A stretch of 64,000 nucleotides of DNA. Source: Henricia sp. BOLD:AAB3569 (taxonomy: Eukaryota > Echinodermata > Asteroidea > Spinulosida > Echinasteridae). Positions 31,400-42,848 of this stretch are shown here, piece after piece (the first letter of the stretch is position 1; every line of letters begins with the position of its first letter). Below the pieces are notes generated by a model. It ran no database searches. It was not told the DNA's origin and saw nothing but the letters and a program-made list of their open reading frames with translations. The stretch is from assembly GCA_037783545.1 (NCBI GenBank), contig JBBELK010000064.1, forward strand, positions 2,852,001-2,916,000, in the 5' to 3' direction. The translations under genes and the position numbers were made by a program.

Positions 31400-32555
31400 C
31401 AGGGGCTTTTTAATGTCTATGTCCCATACATGTTCCCCAAACGGGATTTGCACCCATAAAACCTCATATAGGACCCAAAATTTCATTTGAATTCTTGACA
31501 GGTCCAGTTTTATTTTTCGGACCGCTAGCGTCGTCTGCTATAGCGACAAAACGGACTGCCTTCAGCAAAAAGTCAGACCATTTTCTTCTAGGAACCAGAC
31601 CAATTCTATGCCCGTTATCTCTACGACGACTGGACAGGCGTGTAAACCCCCATAACAAGTCATGCAATTCTGTATAGATGGAAATAAAACATGGGAAGTT
31701 GAGCTGAAACGGAATTATTGGGTCAGTGCACTCGGAGAAGGAAATGGCGTAGACGTTTTCCTAAATGGGCAGGTTTTTATCTGCATGAAAATCACATTTG
31801 ATTTTCATGTCAGCCAGCGTAGATGTATTGTTTCATGGAACAAACTGTAAGAGGTTTGCTGAACTCTGGTGGTATAGCATTGTAAGTACACTACACTATA
31901 TAGCTACGTACTCGATCAGTATTAATGTTCGTTTGGGGGTGGGTGCTTGATATAGCTCGCCAGGGAGCTTATTATTGAACACTACCACCTTCAGGGTGTA
32001 TCCTGGAAAAGAAAATTATATCGAGTTCCGCCATATTGGCAAAACAGCGAGGCTTCCTTAAGTTGCATAAATATCCTTTTGGCAAGGCTTTATGGGGGTT
32101 ATACTGTTTTGTAAAATGTGGGATAATTATTGAGCGTGCAAGTGGCGAATGGTGTCAAACTAAACCCACCCACCATATTTTGTTACGTGAATTTTTTGTT
32201 TGGTGTTTCAGATCAGTTAGACCCCGTGATATTTTGACGTGATAAACCAAAAAATACCCATTTGGAAAAGGAAAACCCCAAGTCGGACCATAGATCAAGT
32301 CGGACCCATGCATGATCAAGTCGGACCCATGACGTGTGCACGCGCTATACGTGTACTTGTTTTCATGTAAAGTTCCGGAGATTAGCTAGTTATTTGATTT
32401 GCTGCAAATGCACGTACATTTAGTGTTTATCGGGAGTTCAAAGTGCAAAATATATTTACAAAGTATATGACCGAGTCACCTTTTTCATAGGGATTTTGTC
32501 ACATAAATTTGCCCCAGGGTGGCGATTTTGTCACTTGTTAATTGACAATCCCTAC
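31400..32555. other. Intergenic, no gene seen
   Basis: Only short frames. A run of CAAGTCGGACCCATG units sits at 32280-32330. No recognised element. Confidence 0.45.
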
Positions 32556-32556
32556 G

Positions 32557-33255
32557 TCTTAAAGGTCACTGTATCATTTGCAATGACCCCCAAAAGCTAA
32601 TCAACGAGTTGACGGGGAAAACCTTCCTCAAAGTAAAGATCGAATTGGTAGCAACTATTAAATGAAATGTTTCCGCCTAAGATGATATAATTTTACCAGA
32701 AAATAATCCATGAAGATGAAATTGTTTGCAAACGATTTAGGCCTACTTATATTGTTTCTCATCTGGGCGGTCCGAAATGGGCGCTCCAACACGTGTTCCA
32801 ACACGTGCATGTTTTAATGCATCGCGTGGGTCGCGCACACACGCAGTATGACGCGCGCCACAGAGTGCATGACGCAAGCCACAGAGTACGCGACCGACGG
32901 AGAACGAATATTTTAAAACACCCCGCCAAGACCGGTAAAACGCATATGGATCATTCTATAAATTTGGGGTCCAACGTGTGACATTTTTCTGTCCCCGTTA
33001 CACCTGACATACTGCTATTTGCCATACAAGTATCATTAAAAATGCCTTCAAACCATATTTTTATGAATTGTATTTTATGTAATCACTCTTTGAAATAGAA
33101 GGCATTTAAAGAATATGTCCTGAATTTACAAAATACAACATTTTACAAGATGTCAGATGTAACGGGGACAGAAAAAGTGGACCCCAAATTTATAGAATGA
33201 CCCATATGGATTTTCATGTTTTTGGAAAACGTGGTACATTTGACAGAGCTGAAAC
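32557..33255. mobile_element. MITE family H, copy 2, with a nested palindromic insertion
   Basis: Matches copies at 30425 and 60003 but is split after GCATAT by a 250-bp palindrome (32946-33203). The right terminus is not recognisable. Confidence 0.7.
32946..33203. mobile_element. Palindromic MITE nested in MITE H
   Basis: GGATCATTCTATAAATTTGG on the left and CCAAATTTATAGAATGACCC on the right are inverted, with CTGTCCCCGTTAC/GTAACGGGGACAG just inside. The host sequence GCATATGGATTTTC is intact in sister copies and is interrupted here, with ATAT on both sides. Confidence 0.75.
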
Positions 33256-33259
33256 TTAC

Positions 33260-33872
33260 TACACTCGGGGCCTGATCTGCAATTTATAGACCGTATCGAA
33301 TAGCTGCCATGTTGTAGGGCATTTCCGTTGTTCCTTGAGGGCATGCATGGTTGCACATCCTTGGGACTTTGTAGATTACCCTGTTTAATACAGCAGGAAC
33401 CTTGTGTTATCAGGAATGAAAACGACGAAGAAATATAAATTGGGACCTAAACTTTCCCTTATTTGCATATTAGTGCAGAACATTTTATTAACAACTGTAT
33501 TTGTAAGATTTAGCCCAATCACAAAGTAATAATCCCCTCAAAGATTATTGATCGGTATATGTCTTGATTAATTTTTGCTACTGAGAGGGAGTTGGTTATT
33601 CTGTTGAACACATGCATAATTGGCGCATTCTGTTTGAGACCCATACCACCCGCAGTTGCTGAGCCCTCGAACAAGTGACTGTCACGAATGTGGTGTCTTT
33701 GTGAAAGGCAATGAATGTTACGCAACATGATATAAACATATCCGAGACAGAGGTGATTGAAAAAATCCAAACTTTTAAGGGGTTTATCTCCAGGCCTGCG
33801 AGGACTGAATGAACTGAAACAATAAAACAACCTTGCATGCACTCATTTTAGAAATTGTTTCTTTCAATACAG
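33260..33872. other. Upstream region of the TRIM-like gene
   Basis: No coding frame. A pyrimidine tract with TTTCTTTCAATACAG ends at 33872, a good splice acceptor 17 bases before the TRIM-like ATG. This suggests an intron in the 5' UTR with the promoter further upstream. CCGTATCGAATAGCTGCCAT near 33290 has a relative near 8965. Confidence 0.45.
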
Positions 33873-33889
33873 TTTGAACAGCTTTCAAG

Positions 33890-35836
33890 ATGGCACAAGA
33901 AGTGCTTCAACAGATCAGTCAAGGACATCTTGAGTGCACCATCTGTATTGACCGATTCAAGCAGCCAAAAATTTTAAACTGTCTTCATAGTTTCTGTTTT
34001 GAATGTCTGCAAGAATATCAGTCCAACCAACATCCTAATTGCTCTAAGCTTCCATGTCCCCTTTGCCGAAAAGAAACCATGCTCGGAGACGGCGCAATTC
34101 CTGGTCTTCCAAACAACTTTTCTCTGAGCGCTCTTGTTGAAGAATTCATACAACAGGAGAGGCTGGTCAAACGACAGAAGGCGAAAATTACTTGTGAGGT
34201 ATGCGAAGAGGATGACGCGATCTCGCGATGCTTCGACTGCAAGGAATACATGTGTGAAGTGTGCGAGAAGGCACATAAACGAGCTGTGAAAACCAAAAGG
34301 CATGACATCGTGACTCTGGAGGACCTTCGCTCTGGAAAGGCAATATTCAAGAGCAGAATGCGGGATGAGATACCCAAATGCAATAAGCATTCAAACCAAG
34401 ACGTGTGTTTCATCTGCACAACCTGCAATGTCTTGATCTGTTCCATCTGCACCGCTCTGGATCACAGCAAACCAGAACACACGTACGAAGACATCGAAGC
34501 CGCAGATGTTTCATTTAGAGACAGCGCCAAGACACTGCTGTCAGAGGCAAAGAACAGCACCCAGAAAATCCTGACCGCAAAGGGGTTTATCGACGAAGCT
34601 TCTGCAAAACTCCAAATCATGCTTGGTGATGCTGCAAGTGATATTTCTAAAAGAGCAAATGAGGAAGTAGCAAGAATCATGGAAAGAGAAAAGGTCCTAA
34701 AAGCTGAACTAGCAAAGTTTGAAGAAGAGAGATCTAAGATCCTGGAAACTGTGCATGAGACGTATTCTGAGAGTTTGAAGTGGGCTGAAGACACATTGAA
34801 GACGGTAGAGGCTATTTTGGATCAATCAAGTCGTTTTGAGCTGCTTGAGCTGAAGAATAACATCGTCCAAAATTTGAAGGAGGTGAAAGAGCTGCAGCAC
34901 CTCCCACGTCCTGATAAGAATTTGGCATCTTTTCTTGTCTTTCAGCCAACATATGGAGCTGATATTGCCCTCGGAAAGCTGCTTCTGAGAGAAGAATGGT
35001 CCTTGAAGACAGTTTTTGATGGCAAACTGGGATCTCCCGATGACAGGGAAGGATTCGAAATGGCCATCCGCATTGCAGCGTTCACCAATGGCGATCTTGC
35101 AGTTGTAGATGTAGCAGCCTACGCAATACGTGTTTTTAATTCGACAGGTTGCAGTAAATACAACTTAAACACCCACATTAATGCAGCCAAAGACAAACTG
35201 CAAAGCCCATTTGATCTCGCAGCGACTACAGATAACAAGTTAGTCGTTATTGACAACCCTATGGTGAAAGTTTTTGATACATCCAGAGAGCAAGTTAAAT
35301 TCCTTTTCAGCTTTAACCCTCTACTAGAAGAATGTAAAGATAGTGAAGTCGAATGCAGTCTACATTGTATCGCCGTTGATAAAATGAATCGAATCGCAGT
35401 TGGTGACACGAAGCGACAGATCATCTCCCTCCATGAGCTAGATGGTAAATTTATCAAAAAACTTCCAGCCAAATTTATCCCACACTGGCTTGCTATGGGC
35501 AACAACGGGCAAATCTTCTTCAGCAGCACTAAACACGGCAAGCTGGTATCTCTTGGCCTTGATGGACAGGAAATATTCTGTGTCGACACAGTCATCAATG
35601 GTACAAAGATGAAACCCTATGGAGTGTGCTGCGATTGCAATGGCGACATCTACGTTACTTTAAAAAACGACAGCATAGGACTCGGAAGTGGAGAGATTCA
35701 CGTTTACAGTGCTCAGGGGTCACACATGAGATGCATTGCTCAGAATTTCCGAAGTCCCTTTGGGTTAACTTGTACTCCAACTGGTGAACTTGCTGTTACA
35801 AATGTGCTAGATGTTCGGGTTTACCACCTTTTGTAA
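33890..35836 (+). CDS. TRIM-type RING/B-box protein with C-terminal repeat-propeller region
   Basis: An intact 648-residue frame without introns. A C3HC4 RING is complete (C16, C19, C31, H33, C36, C39, C56, C59), so E3 ubiquitin ligase activity is likely. B-box 1 spans about 102-138 (C102, C105, C114, C117, C122, C125 and His) and B-box 2 about 164-197 (C164, H167, C176, C184, C187, H192). A coiled coil at about 205-330 should drive dimerisation. Residues 370-648 hold repeated strand motifs such as AVVDVAAYAIRVFNSTG and GELAVTNVLDVRVY, as in the NHL-like propellers of TRIM2/3/56-type proteins. The ATG has A at -3 and G at +4. Marine invertebrates carry large TRIM families, many with innate-immune roles. 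The exact orthologue cannot be assigned here. Confidence 0.9.
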   Translation: MAQEVLQQISQGHLECTICIDRFKQPKILNCLHSFCFECLQEYQSNQHPNCSKLPCPLCRKETMLGDGAIPGLPNNFSLSALVEEFIQQERLVKRQKAKITCEVCEEDDAISRCFDCKEYMCEVCEKAHKRAVKTKRHDIVTLEDLRSGKAIFKSRMRDEIPKCNKHSNQDVCFICTTCNVLICSICTALDHSKPEHTYEDIEAADVSFRDSAKTLLSEAKNSTQKILTAKGFIDEASAKLQIMLGDAASDISKRANEEVARIMEREKVLKAELAKFEEERSKILETVHETYSESLKWAEDTLKTVEAILDQSSRFELLELKNNIVQNLKEVKELQHLPRPDKNLASFLVFQPTYGADIALGKLLLREEWSLKTVFDGKLGSPDDREGFEMAIRIAAFTNGDLAVVDVAAYAIRVFNSTGCSKYNLNTHINAAKDKLQSPFDLAATTDNKLVVIDNPMVKVFDTSREQVKFLFSFNPLLEECKDSEVECSLHCIAVDKMNRIAVGDTKRQIISLHELDGKFIKKLPAKFIPHWLAMGNNGQIFFSSTKHGKLVSLGLDGQEIFCVDTVINGTKMKPYGVCCDCNGDIYVTLKNDSIGLGSGEIHVYSAQGSHMRCIAQNFRSPFGLTCTPTGELAVTNVLDVRVYHLL

Positions 35837-36080
35837 AAGGAGACTTTCCTCATTAGGCCTAATTTTTTTTGGTGCAAACATCTGCCGAATGCCTTTGGCA
35901 ATGACATGTTAAGTAAAGTCCTGTCGACACGAGCCAGCAAGAACCAACATAAAGTCGGAACTTTTTGGGACACCTCCCAGGGTCGTCCGATCCCTGGTGT
36001 AATCCGCAGCTGCAACAAAGACCGTGCAACGAGAAACAACGTTGAAAGGGGGGCCCGGGGGCACATCGAGTTTTGGCAAG

Positions 36081-36124
36081 GATTGTATGCAAAGCGAGCG
36101 CTCTACCACTTGAGCTAATCCCCC
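36081..36124 (-). repeat. tRNA-Ala 5'-half fragment
   Basis: On the minus strand it reads GGGGGATTAGCTCAAGTGGT followed by AGAGCGCTCGCTTTGC, the 5' half of tRNA-Ala through the anticodon region. The 3' half is replaced by unrelated sequence. Confidence 0.75.
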
Positions 36125-36156
36125 GTTTCAGTTAGGAGTTGGGCTAAGTTAACAGG

Positions 36157-36382
36157 GGCCAATTTTATAAAGCTGTTCAGTAGAAAAATGTGCTTAATTC
36201 AAAATTTGTTTGGTTTATAAAAATTTGTTTTCAGTCAAAATCTTATGAGATATGTATTGCAATTGACTAGTGTAATGCAATTGACATACAATTTTGACTA
36301 TTAACCCATTTTTATAAGCTAGGCCAACAAATTTTGGATTAAGCAAATTTTTCTGCTGAACAGCTTTATGAAATTGGCCCCA
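36157..36382. repeat. Inverted-repeat element next to a tandem duplication
   Basis: GGCCAATTTTATAAAGCTGT at the left is mirrored by ACAGCTTTATGAAATTGGCC at the right, with internal AAATTTGTTTGGTTTATAA/TATAAGCTAGGCCAACAAATTT pairing. Confidence 0.8.
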
Positions 36383-36577
36383 GGTTGTACCCAATCAACA
36401 TTTTGTAAGGACTCGTTCCTCAAAATACTTCCTGGAAGATCCGTTTTTATAAGCTAGGCCAACAAATTTTGGATTAAGCAAATTTTTCTGCTGAACAGCT
36501 TTATGAAATTGGCCCCAGGTTGTACCCAATCAACATTTTGTAAGGACTCGTTCCTCAAAATACTTCCTGGAAGATCC
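36308..36577. repeat. Tandem duplication, two 135-bp units
   Basis: The block from TTTTTATAAGCTAGGCC to CTTCCTGGAAGATCC is repeated head to tail almost identically with period 135. It duplicates the right arm of the adjacent inverted repeat together with part of a tRNA-Ala 3' end. Confidence 0.85.
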
Positions 36578-36641
36578 GGGTATCGATACCGATACCTCTC
36601 GCATGCTAAGCGAGCGCTCTACCACTTGTAGCAAAACCCCC
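36568..36641 (-). tRNA. tRNA-Ala-like (AGC) sequence, probably a pseudogene
   Basis: On the minus strand: CTCGCTTAGCATGCGAG anticodon arm with AGC anticodon, a GGTATCGGTATCGATACC-type T-arm region and a 3' CCGGATCTTCCA. The acceptor stem pairs poorly at one or two positions and the D-arm carries an extra base. One of four related copies in 36-39.2 kb. Confidence 0.5.
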
Positions 36642-36696
36642 CGCTGCTGCTAGGTGATGGGTACACTTAAAATGTTGTACCTAATCAATATTTGTG

Positions 36697-36996
36697 ACGG
36701 GCTCTACGAAAATGAGTCACAAGTTGCGCTGGCTAGTATTCTTTTTGCGACCATAAAAAGAAATCTGTGGCATTTCTACGCTCATTAAAATACCAAAACA
36801 CAATGGAAATTCCTGGCGGTGCCCAGATACCGCCTGGAATGTCTATGTTCCCCCTGGAATGTCTGTGTTACGCCTGGAATTTCGTTTGTGTTTTGGTATT
36901 TTAATGAGCGTAGAAATGCCACAGATTTCTTTTTATGGTCGCAAAAAGAATACTAGCCAGCGCGACTTGTGACTCATTTTCGTAGAGCCCGTCACA
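36697..36996. mobile_element. 300-bp near-perfect palindrome (MITE)
   Basis: Arms of about 120 bp: GTGACGGGCTCTACGAAAAT at the left and its complement ending GAGCCCGTCAC at the right. The loop carries CGCCTGGAATGTCTATGTTC and related repeats. Confidence 0.9.
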
Positions 36997-37037
36997 TTTT
37001 GTAAAGAATAATTAACTAACATACTCAAAAGACGTCT

Positions 37038-37112
37038 TGGAAGATCCGGGAATCGATCCCGGTACCTCTCGCATGCCAAGCGAGTGCTCTATACCACTTG
37101 AGCAAAACCCCC
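37038..37112 (-). tRNA. tRNA-Ala-like (GGC) sequence, possibly functional or pseudogene
   Basis: On the minus strand: GGGGGTTTTGCTCAAGTGGT, anticodon arm CTCGCTTGGCATGCGAG (anticodon GGC) and T-arm CCGGGATCGATTCCCGG, perfectly paired. Two extra bases in the D-loop and a weak acceptor stem argue for a pseudogene or a tRNA-derived repeat. Confidence 0.5.
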
Positions 37113-37154
37113 ACTGCTGCTAGGTGATGGGCTTAGTTTTTGTAAGGAATCGTT

Positions 37155-38662
37155 AATCAACATACTCAGTGGTGAGGTCACAATTCTGTGTGTGTTACGT
37201 GTTTGTTAGTATTTACAGAACCCTGACAGATCTGTTAACTTGTGATCGACCTCAGTACAAACACAATGTTAACTCGATGTTGAGGACATATGCTTACACC
37301 GTGTAACAGGGGGTTTACACCGAGGGAAGCCTCATGAAGATGCAAAACGAACGACACGGGGTTCGCTTTGAATTATGGGAAAACAGGTAATGTTTGTTGC
37401 CGGGCGGGGCTTTATAAACGCTGTTATCGTTCGACTCGCGATGAAAAATAAAGCCGGCGCCACGCAGAATTAGTTGCCCTAAAAGTACCGCAAAAACTTT
37501 GTCAATGCCCCCACGGATATCTACTGAAATAAGCAAAGCAAAATGTATTTGCAGCCCTATTCCTTCCTATTTTGTGTCATAAATATGTGTTTTTCGTCGT
37601 ATTCACGTCGCGATTCCAAACTGTCATTACACCGAGTCTTACACCACAGACCCTGCCGCGAGCTCGGGCAGTGGTGGCTGTCACCGGGGCAGACTCGTGT
37701 ATTACGTGATGGCTAAAAGAACGCTCCGGTGTAAGTTGGTGTTACACGGTGTAAGCTAGCATCTTGAACGCCCCTAATGTTAGTTCAATAGATCCCGTTA
37801 CAAATATATCTGATAACAAATATAGCTGTTAAGTGTGTCAAGTCTTAGATTATACTCACAACTTAGACAAATTGTCGGATCCATGACGATTTTGCAAATT
37901 TCATTCGCTTAGCGATTAACCTCGTGCAACACAGACTGCAGGTAACAATTCCGTGTTAGTGTTAGAACCGCGAATTCCAGTAAGTGATGTGTTAGTGTTA
38001 GTGTGACAAATCTGTTAATATATCTGTTAACTCCGCATCCAGGTGGTAGGGTTCGTGTAAACTTACAACACTAACACTAACAGAGAATTGTGACCTGCGA
38101 TTCGTGTTAAACGAGGTTAACTACTAAGTGATTGAAATTTCCAAAATCTTCACGGAGCCAACAATCTGTCTCAATTGTGGGTAGAATCCAAGACCTGACA
38201 CACACATAAGTTGTATTGAAAACTGAACTTCAATTTATTGACAATCATGAACATTCTAAAGTAATCAAAAAATTAACACCATACACTTTGTTAAGATTAA
38301 GTTAACAGATCTGTTACACCAACATGATCTGGTACAAGAGGTGTTGAACTAACATGAGATGTAACACTAACGTGTCTGAAACACCGTGTTAACATCGAGT
38401 TAACACGGTTGTCGTGTTAACATCGAGTTAACACGGTGTTTGTCCCAAAGACACAATTCTGATGAAGTTAACAGATCTGTTACATTAACACTAACATGTA
38501 AAACAGAATTGTGACTTCGCCCTGTGTACAGCGTAGATAATTTACATGGTGTTAACAGCGTGTTAACGGATCTGTTAACATGGACATTCAGGTAGACGTC
38601 GAGATTAATGCCGTGTTAACAGATATGTTAAACTAACACCTACACAGAATTGTGACCTCGCC
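37155..38662. repeat. GTTAAC-rich element with inverted ends
   Basis: GAGGTCACAATTCTGTGTG at the left is answered by CACAGAATTGTGACCTC at the right. Between them GTTAAC, TGTTAACAGATCTGTTAAC and AACACTAACA motifs occur many times, densest at 38280-38640. An inner pair (ACCGTGTAACAGGGGGTTTACACC and GTGTTACACGGTGTAAG) spans 37300-37755. Non-coding. Confidence 0.7.
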
Positions 38663-38737
38663 CAGTCTAGGGTTCAGGAATGTCTGAATTTTCCCGCACA
38701 CAACGAAACATATGCAGCACGATATGTGGCAAACGGA

Positions 38738-38806
38738 CCCCCCCCCCCCCCCCAACCCCCCGCCCCCCCCCCCCCCCCCCCCCCCACAACCCACCCCCCC
38801 CCCCCC
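38738..38806. repeat. Poly(C) tract
   Basis: Almost pure C for about 70 bases, broken by a few A, G and T. A G-rich tract (38917-38990) follows within 120 bases. Confidence 0.9.
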
Positions 38807-38916
38807 TACCATTGTTCCCCTATTGTGTCTTAAACATCCAAGGAATTTCCAAGGAATTCCTTTTAGTTTTTAGGGGGGATTGGTGCGTTAACAAAAGAGA
38901 AGAGTGTGTTGAGGTA

Positions 38917-38990
38917 TAGGGGCGTTGGGGAGGGGGGGGGGGAGGGGAGGGGGGAGGGAGGGGGGGGGGGGGAGGGAGGGGGAAGTCCCT
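38917..38990. repeat. Poly(G) tract with GGGA units
   Basis: GGGGAGGGGGG-type repeats, the complement in composition of the C tract at 38738. Confidence 0.9.
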
Positions 38991-39072
38991 CGGCCACATA
39001 TCGTGCTGGGTATACAACGAAAAGACAAACGGCATCAATATTTTGTACGGACCCGTTCATCAAAATACTTCT

Positions 39073-39136
39073 TGGAAGATCCGGGTATCGATCGCGGTAC
39101 CTCTCGCATGCTAAGCGAGCGCTCAGCTAATCCCCC
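39073..39136 (-). tRNA. tRNA-Ala-like (AGC) pseudogene lacking the D-loop
   Basis: On the minus strand: GGGGGATTAGCTGAGCGCTC, an AGC anticodon arm and CCGCGATCGATACCCGG. About nine bases of the D-loop found in the sister copies are deleted, so it cannot fold normally. Confidence 0.65.
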
Positions 39137-39639
39137 GCTGCTGTTAACTTTTGGGCACAGTTAAAATGTTCAACATTTGCAGGTGCATTATTCACGGCTC
39201 ACCATGATGGTGCACCATGCAATTTTGGCCAATATGTGTACAAAATACAGTTTTTGTTGAACGCAAAGGTCGCATTAGAATCCACAGACAACATACAATA
39301 CCTTTCACTTGTTTTTATTCACTCATTCGGTTATTTTGACGAAAAATCTATCGGTGGTCCATCCGAGACCAAAAAAGGGAATGTGAATGACTATTTTATA
39401 AAGTACACAGCGGTGAACCGTGCCTATTATGACGCAACGCGCTCGCGTCTGTTATTATTTGAGCGCATGCGTTGAGCCGAACTACGGCATACTTTGCAGG
39501 CTAGTGTTATTTCCTCACTGATTTGCCAATATCCTGCAAATAACGACTGTATGCCTGATTTTCGGGGGAAACGAAACCATGAATGACCATGCTGAAAAAA
39601 AAGCATCAATTTCTTTATACCCAGCACGACATTGGGCCT

Positions 39640-39706
39640 AAGGACGCCGCCCCCCTCCCCTTCCCCCTCCCCCTCCCCCCCTCCCCCTCCCCCTCCCCCT
39701 CCCCTC
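39640..39706. repeat. Pyrimidine (CCCCCT)n tract
   Basis: CCCCCTCC-type repeats immediately upstream of the Tc1 transposase remnant. They give artificial Pro/Ser frames. Confidence 0.85.
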
Positions 39707-40595
<889 letters not shown>

Positions 40596-40616
40596 ATGAC
40601 CTTTTTTTGGAAATAT

Positions 40617-40757
40617 GGGGTGGGGGGATGGGGGGGGGTGGGGGTGGGGGGGATGGGGGGGGATATGGGGGGGGGGGGGGGGTGGGGGTTAGCAGCAGTT
40701 AGGGGGGTGGTGGGTTGGGTGGGTGGGGGGGGGGGGGGGATGGGGGGGGGGGGGGGG
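40617..40757. repeat. G-rich low-complexity tract
   Basis: GGGGTGGGGGG units of varying length, with GTTAGCAGCAG twice. The Gly/Pro frames here are not genes. Confidence 0.9.
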
Positions 40758-40799
40758 TTAGCAGCAGCTAGTTTTGTCCAGGATTGACTTGTTGGGCGT

Positions 40800-42080
40800 T
40801 GCATTTACGGAAAAATGGTGCCTGACCTAGAGCTATAATTGCAATAGAATATATTCCAACACTGGCTGGTGTACAAAATAATGAAAATCTAATATTTTTC
40901 ACTGCCAGAGTGAAACGTGATTTTTTTCCCGCCAATTCGCGGTAAATTATATGATATATATATATTTTAAATATTACATTGAGGGCGCTATTTCGTCTGT
41001 TACCGATCAGGAAGTTGTGCATATTATGTAATAATCTTCGGGAAACACGACCATTCGCAGCAGACGAGGTTTTTTCCCGTCTGTTATTTAAAGTTGAAGC
41101 ATATAAACGAAACGGAAAAGGTTTTTTTTTTTAATTTAATGGTCAAACAAATGCAACTGCCCTGCCTGTCACTCATGTAGATTGGCTCAGAGAGCAATAG
41201 TTAAGGTTCTACAGTCAAATTTATCAATTTTTGTATAATACCAGATTGCCAAAATCAGTCAACTACCGTGTAAAATAAATACGGCAAAGAAAAATGCTGT
41301 CCGTGTCTGTTGCCTTACAACTGATGAAATGGGCTTTGTGGATGATGGTATTTTGTTTTACTACCTTGCAAATTGTAATATAGTTAACATGTAAATTATG
41401 TTAATAATACCACATTTTAGCACTGTCATTCAAGTGCACTGGTTAAATTTATAGAATGTCTTAATCCATTCTTGTAACGTCATACTATTGTTGAAACTGT
41501 ACATTATTGTGACGAATCTGCAGTCCACTGTAGATTATTTTAAGAATCTACAGAAACTGTATGTATGGATATCCCTACAAAGAATTTCGAAGTTGTTATA
41601 CACATTCATACAAAACATTTCTTTTTCGATGGAAGTCAATTTTCCTCACATGCAACGGTAGGCACTGTCGTATTTTAGCAATGTAAAAAAATGATGTGCA
41701 ACCCTTGTAACCCTGACGCACTGCCCCACCGATTCACCTCCCACCGGCTCATTTTCCCGGTCGACCCTCGCCGGCCAGGCCAGTATCCAAACAACAACAG
41801 CAAGGAAAGATGTCACCTCAGCTCGATACCTGCACTTCTAAGCGATTTATTCACGTTTTTTTCAGCCTAAAATCATGATTTCTTATTAAAATTTCACTTT
41901 TGGTAGTAGCTATAATAGTACTAAAACTAAGTGCATGACGAGCAAATTCTTACCCCAAGAACTACTTTTATACCATAGAGTTAGATATAGAAAACTAGAG
42001 TGCGCACTCACAATACATGATGTGTCGATATGGACGCCGCCATTAAATATATATGATTATAACAGCTGACAGGATCTTCC
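40800..42080. other. Intergenic, nothing recognised
   Basis: AT-rich sequence with short frames only. No repeat shared with the rest of the window was noticed. Confidence 0.4.
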
Positions 42081-42084
42081 CACT

Positions 42085-42390
42085 GGGCATTTTAATAACA
42101 ATTAAAAGTTATTATACTCATGGGTAATAACGGGGAAATAGTAGACCAATATTTTCCCGTTACAACCCGTTGTTACACATATTTCCTCTGATTACCTTGT
42201 TGTAACTGGGTAAAATGTTGGTTTCAACAGGGTAATAACAGTAATATTTGGACTTGGAAATTTCGGCAGGAGGTGTCCCATATTTTATATTGTTTTCATA
42301 TCAGAAAACAATGTTTTTTTCTGATATGAATACCCGTTATTACCCATGAGTATGATATTACCCAGTAATAACTTTTGTTATTATACACAT
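42085..42390. repeat. Palindrome P1 of the palindrome chain
   Basis: CTCATGGGTAATAACGGG at the left pairs with CCCGTTATTACCCATGAG at the right. The outer AATAACAATTAAAAGTTATT pairs with AATAACTTTTGTTATT. Confidence 0.8.
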
Positions 42391-42590
42391 ATGGACTGGC
42401 AATGAGGTCACTAGTGCACGTCTATGGGCCCCGAGGGACTGTGAGTGACCACAAGAGGGTCATATTTCCCGAGGCCGAAGGCCGAGGGAAATAGGACCCT
42501 CTTGTGGTCACTCACAGTCACGAGGGGCACATAGACGTGCACTTGAGACCGAATTATGCCAGTCCATATGTGTTTTATAACACGCCTCAG
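42385..42590. repeat. Palindrome P2
   Basis: ACACATATGGACTGGC and GTGAGTGACCACAAGAGGGTC at the left are mirrored by GACCCTCTTGTGGTCACTCAC and GCCAGTCCATATGTGT. The tip is GAGGCCGAAGGCCGAGGG. Confidence 0.88.
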
Positions 42591-42848
42591 GCAAAAATAC
42601 ACACATGGAATTCAATTTAAGATGGAATTCAATTTAATACAAGCAACCTCCAGAGGGCGCAGTAACCGGTCACTAGTTTTTGAGACTAGTGACCGGTCAG
42701 GAACACTAGCAGGGAATCACGCGTGCGTGAAGTCTTAACGCTCGCGCCCGAAACTTGATACGCGCGTCTAGTTCACGCTGGCGCAAATTTCATGCACTAG
42801 CCTAGATTAGTGAACCTCACGTGACCACAAAGAGGCGTGTTATAATAT
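42582..42848. repeat. Palindrome P3 (weaker)
   Basis: TTATAACACGCCTC at the left and GAGGCGTGTTATAA at the right are inverted. A small hairpin (CCGGTCACTAGT/ACTAGTGACCGG) sits inside at about 42666-42698. Confidence 0.6.

Noticed and set aside
33974-34452. Minus-strand frames of 138-144 codons opposite the TRIM-like gene
   Set aside because: Antisense shadows of a well-supported coding frame.
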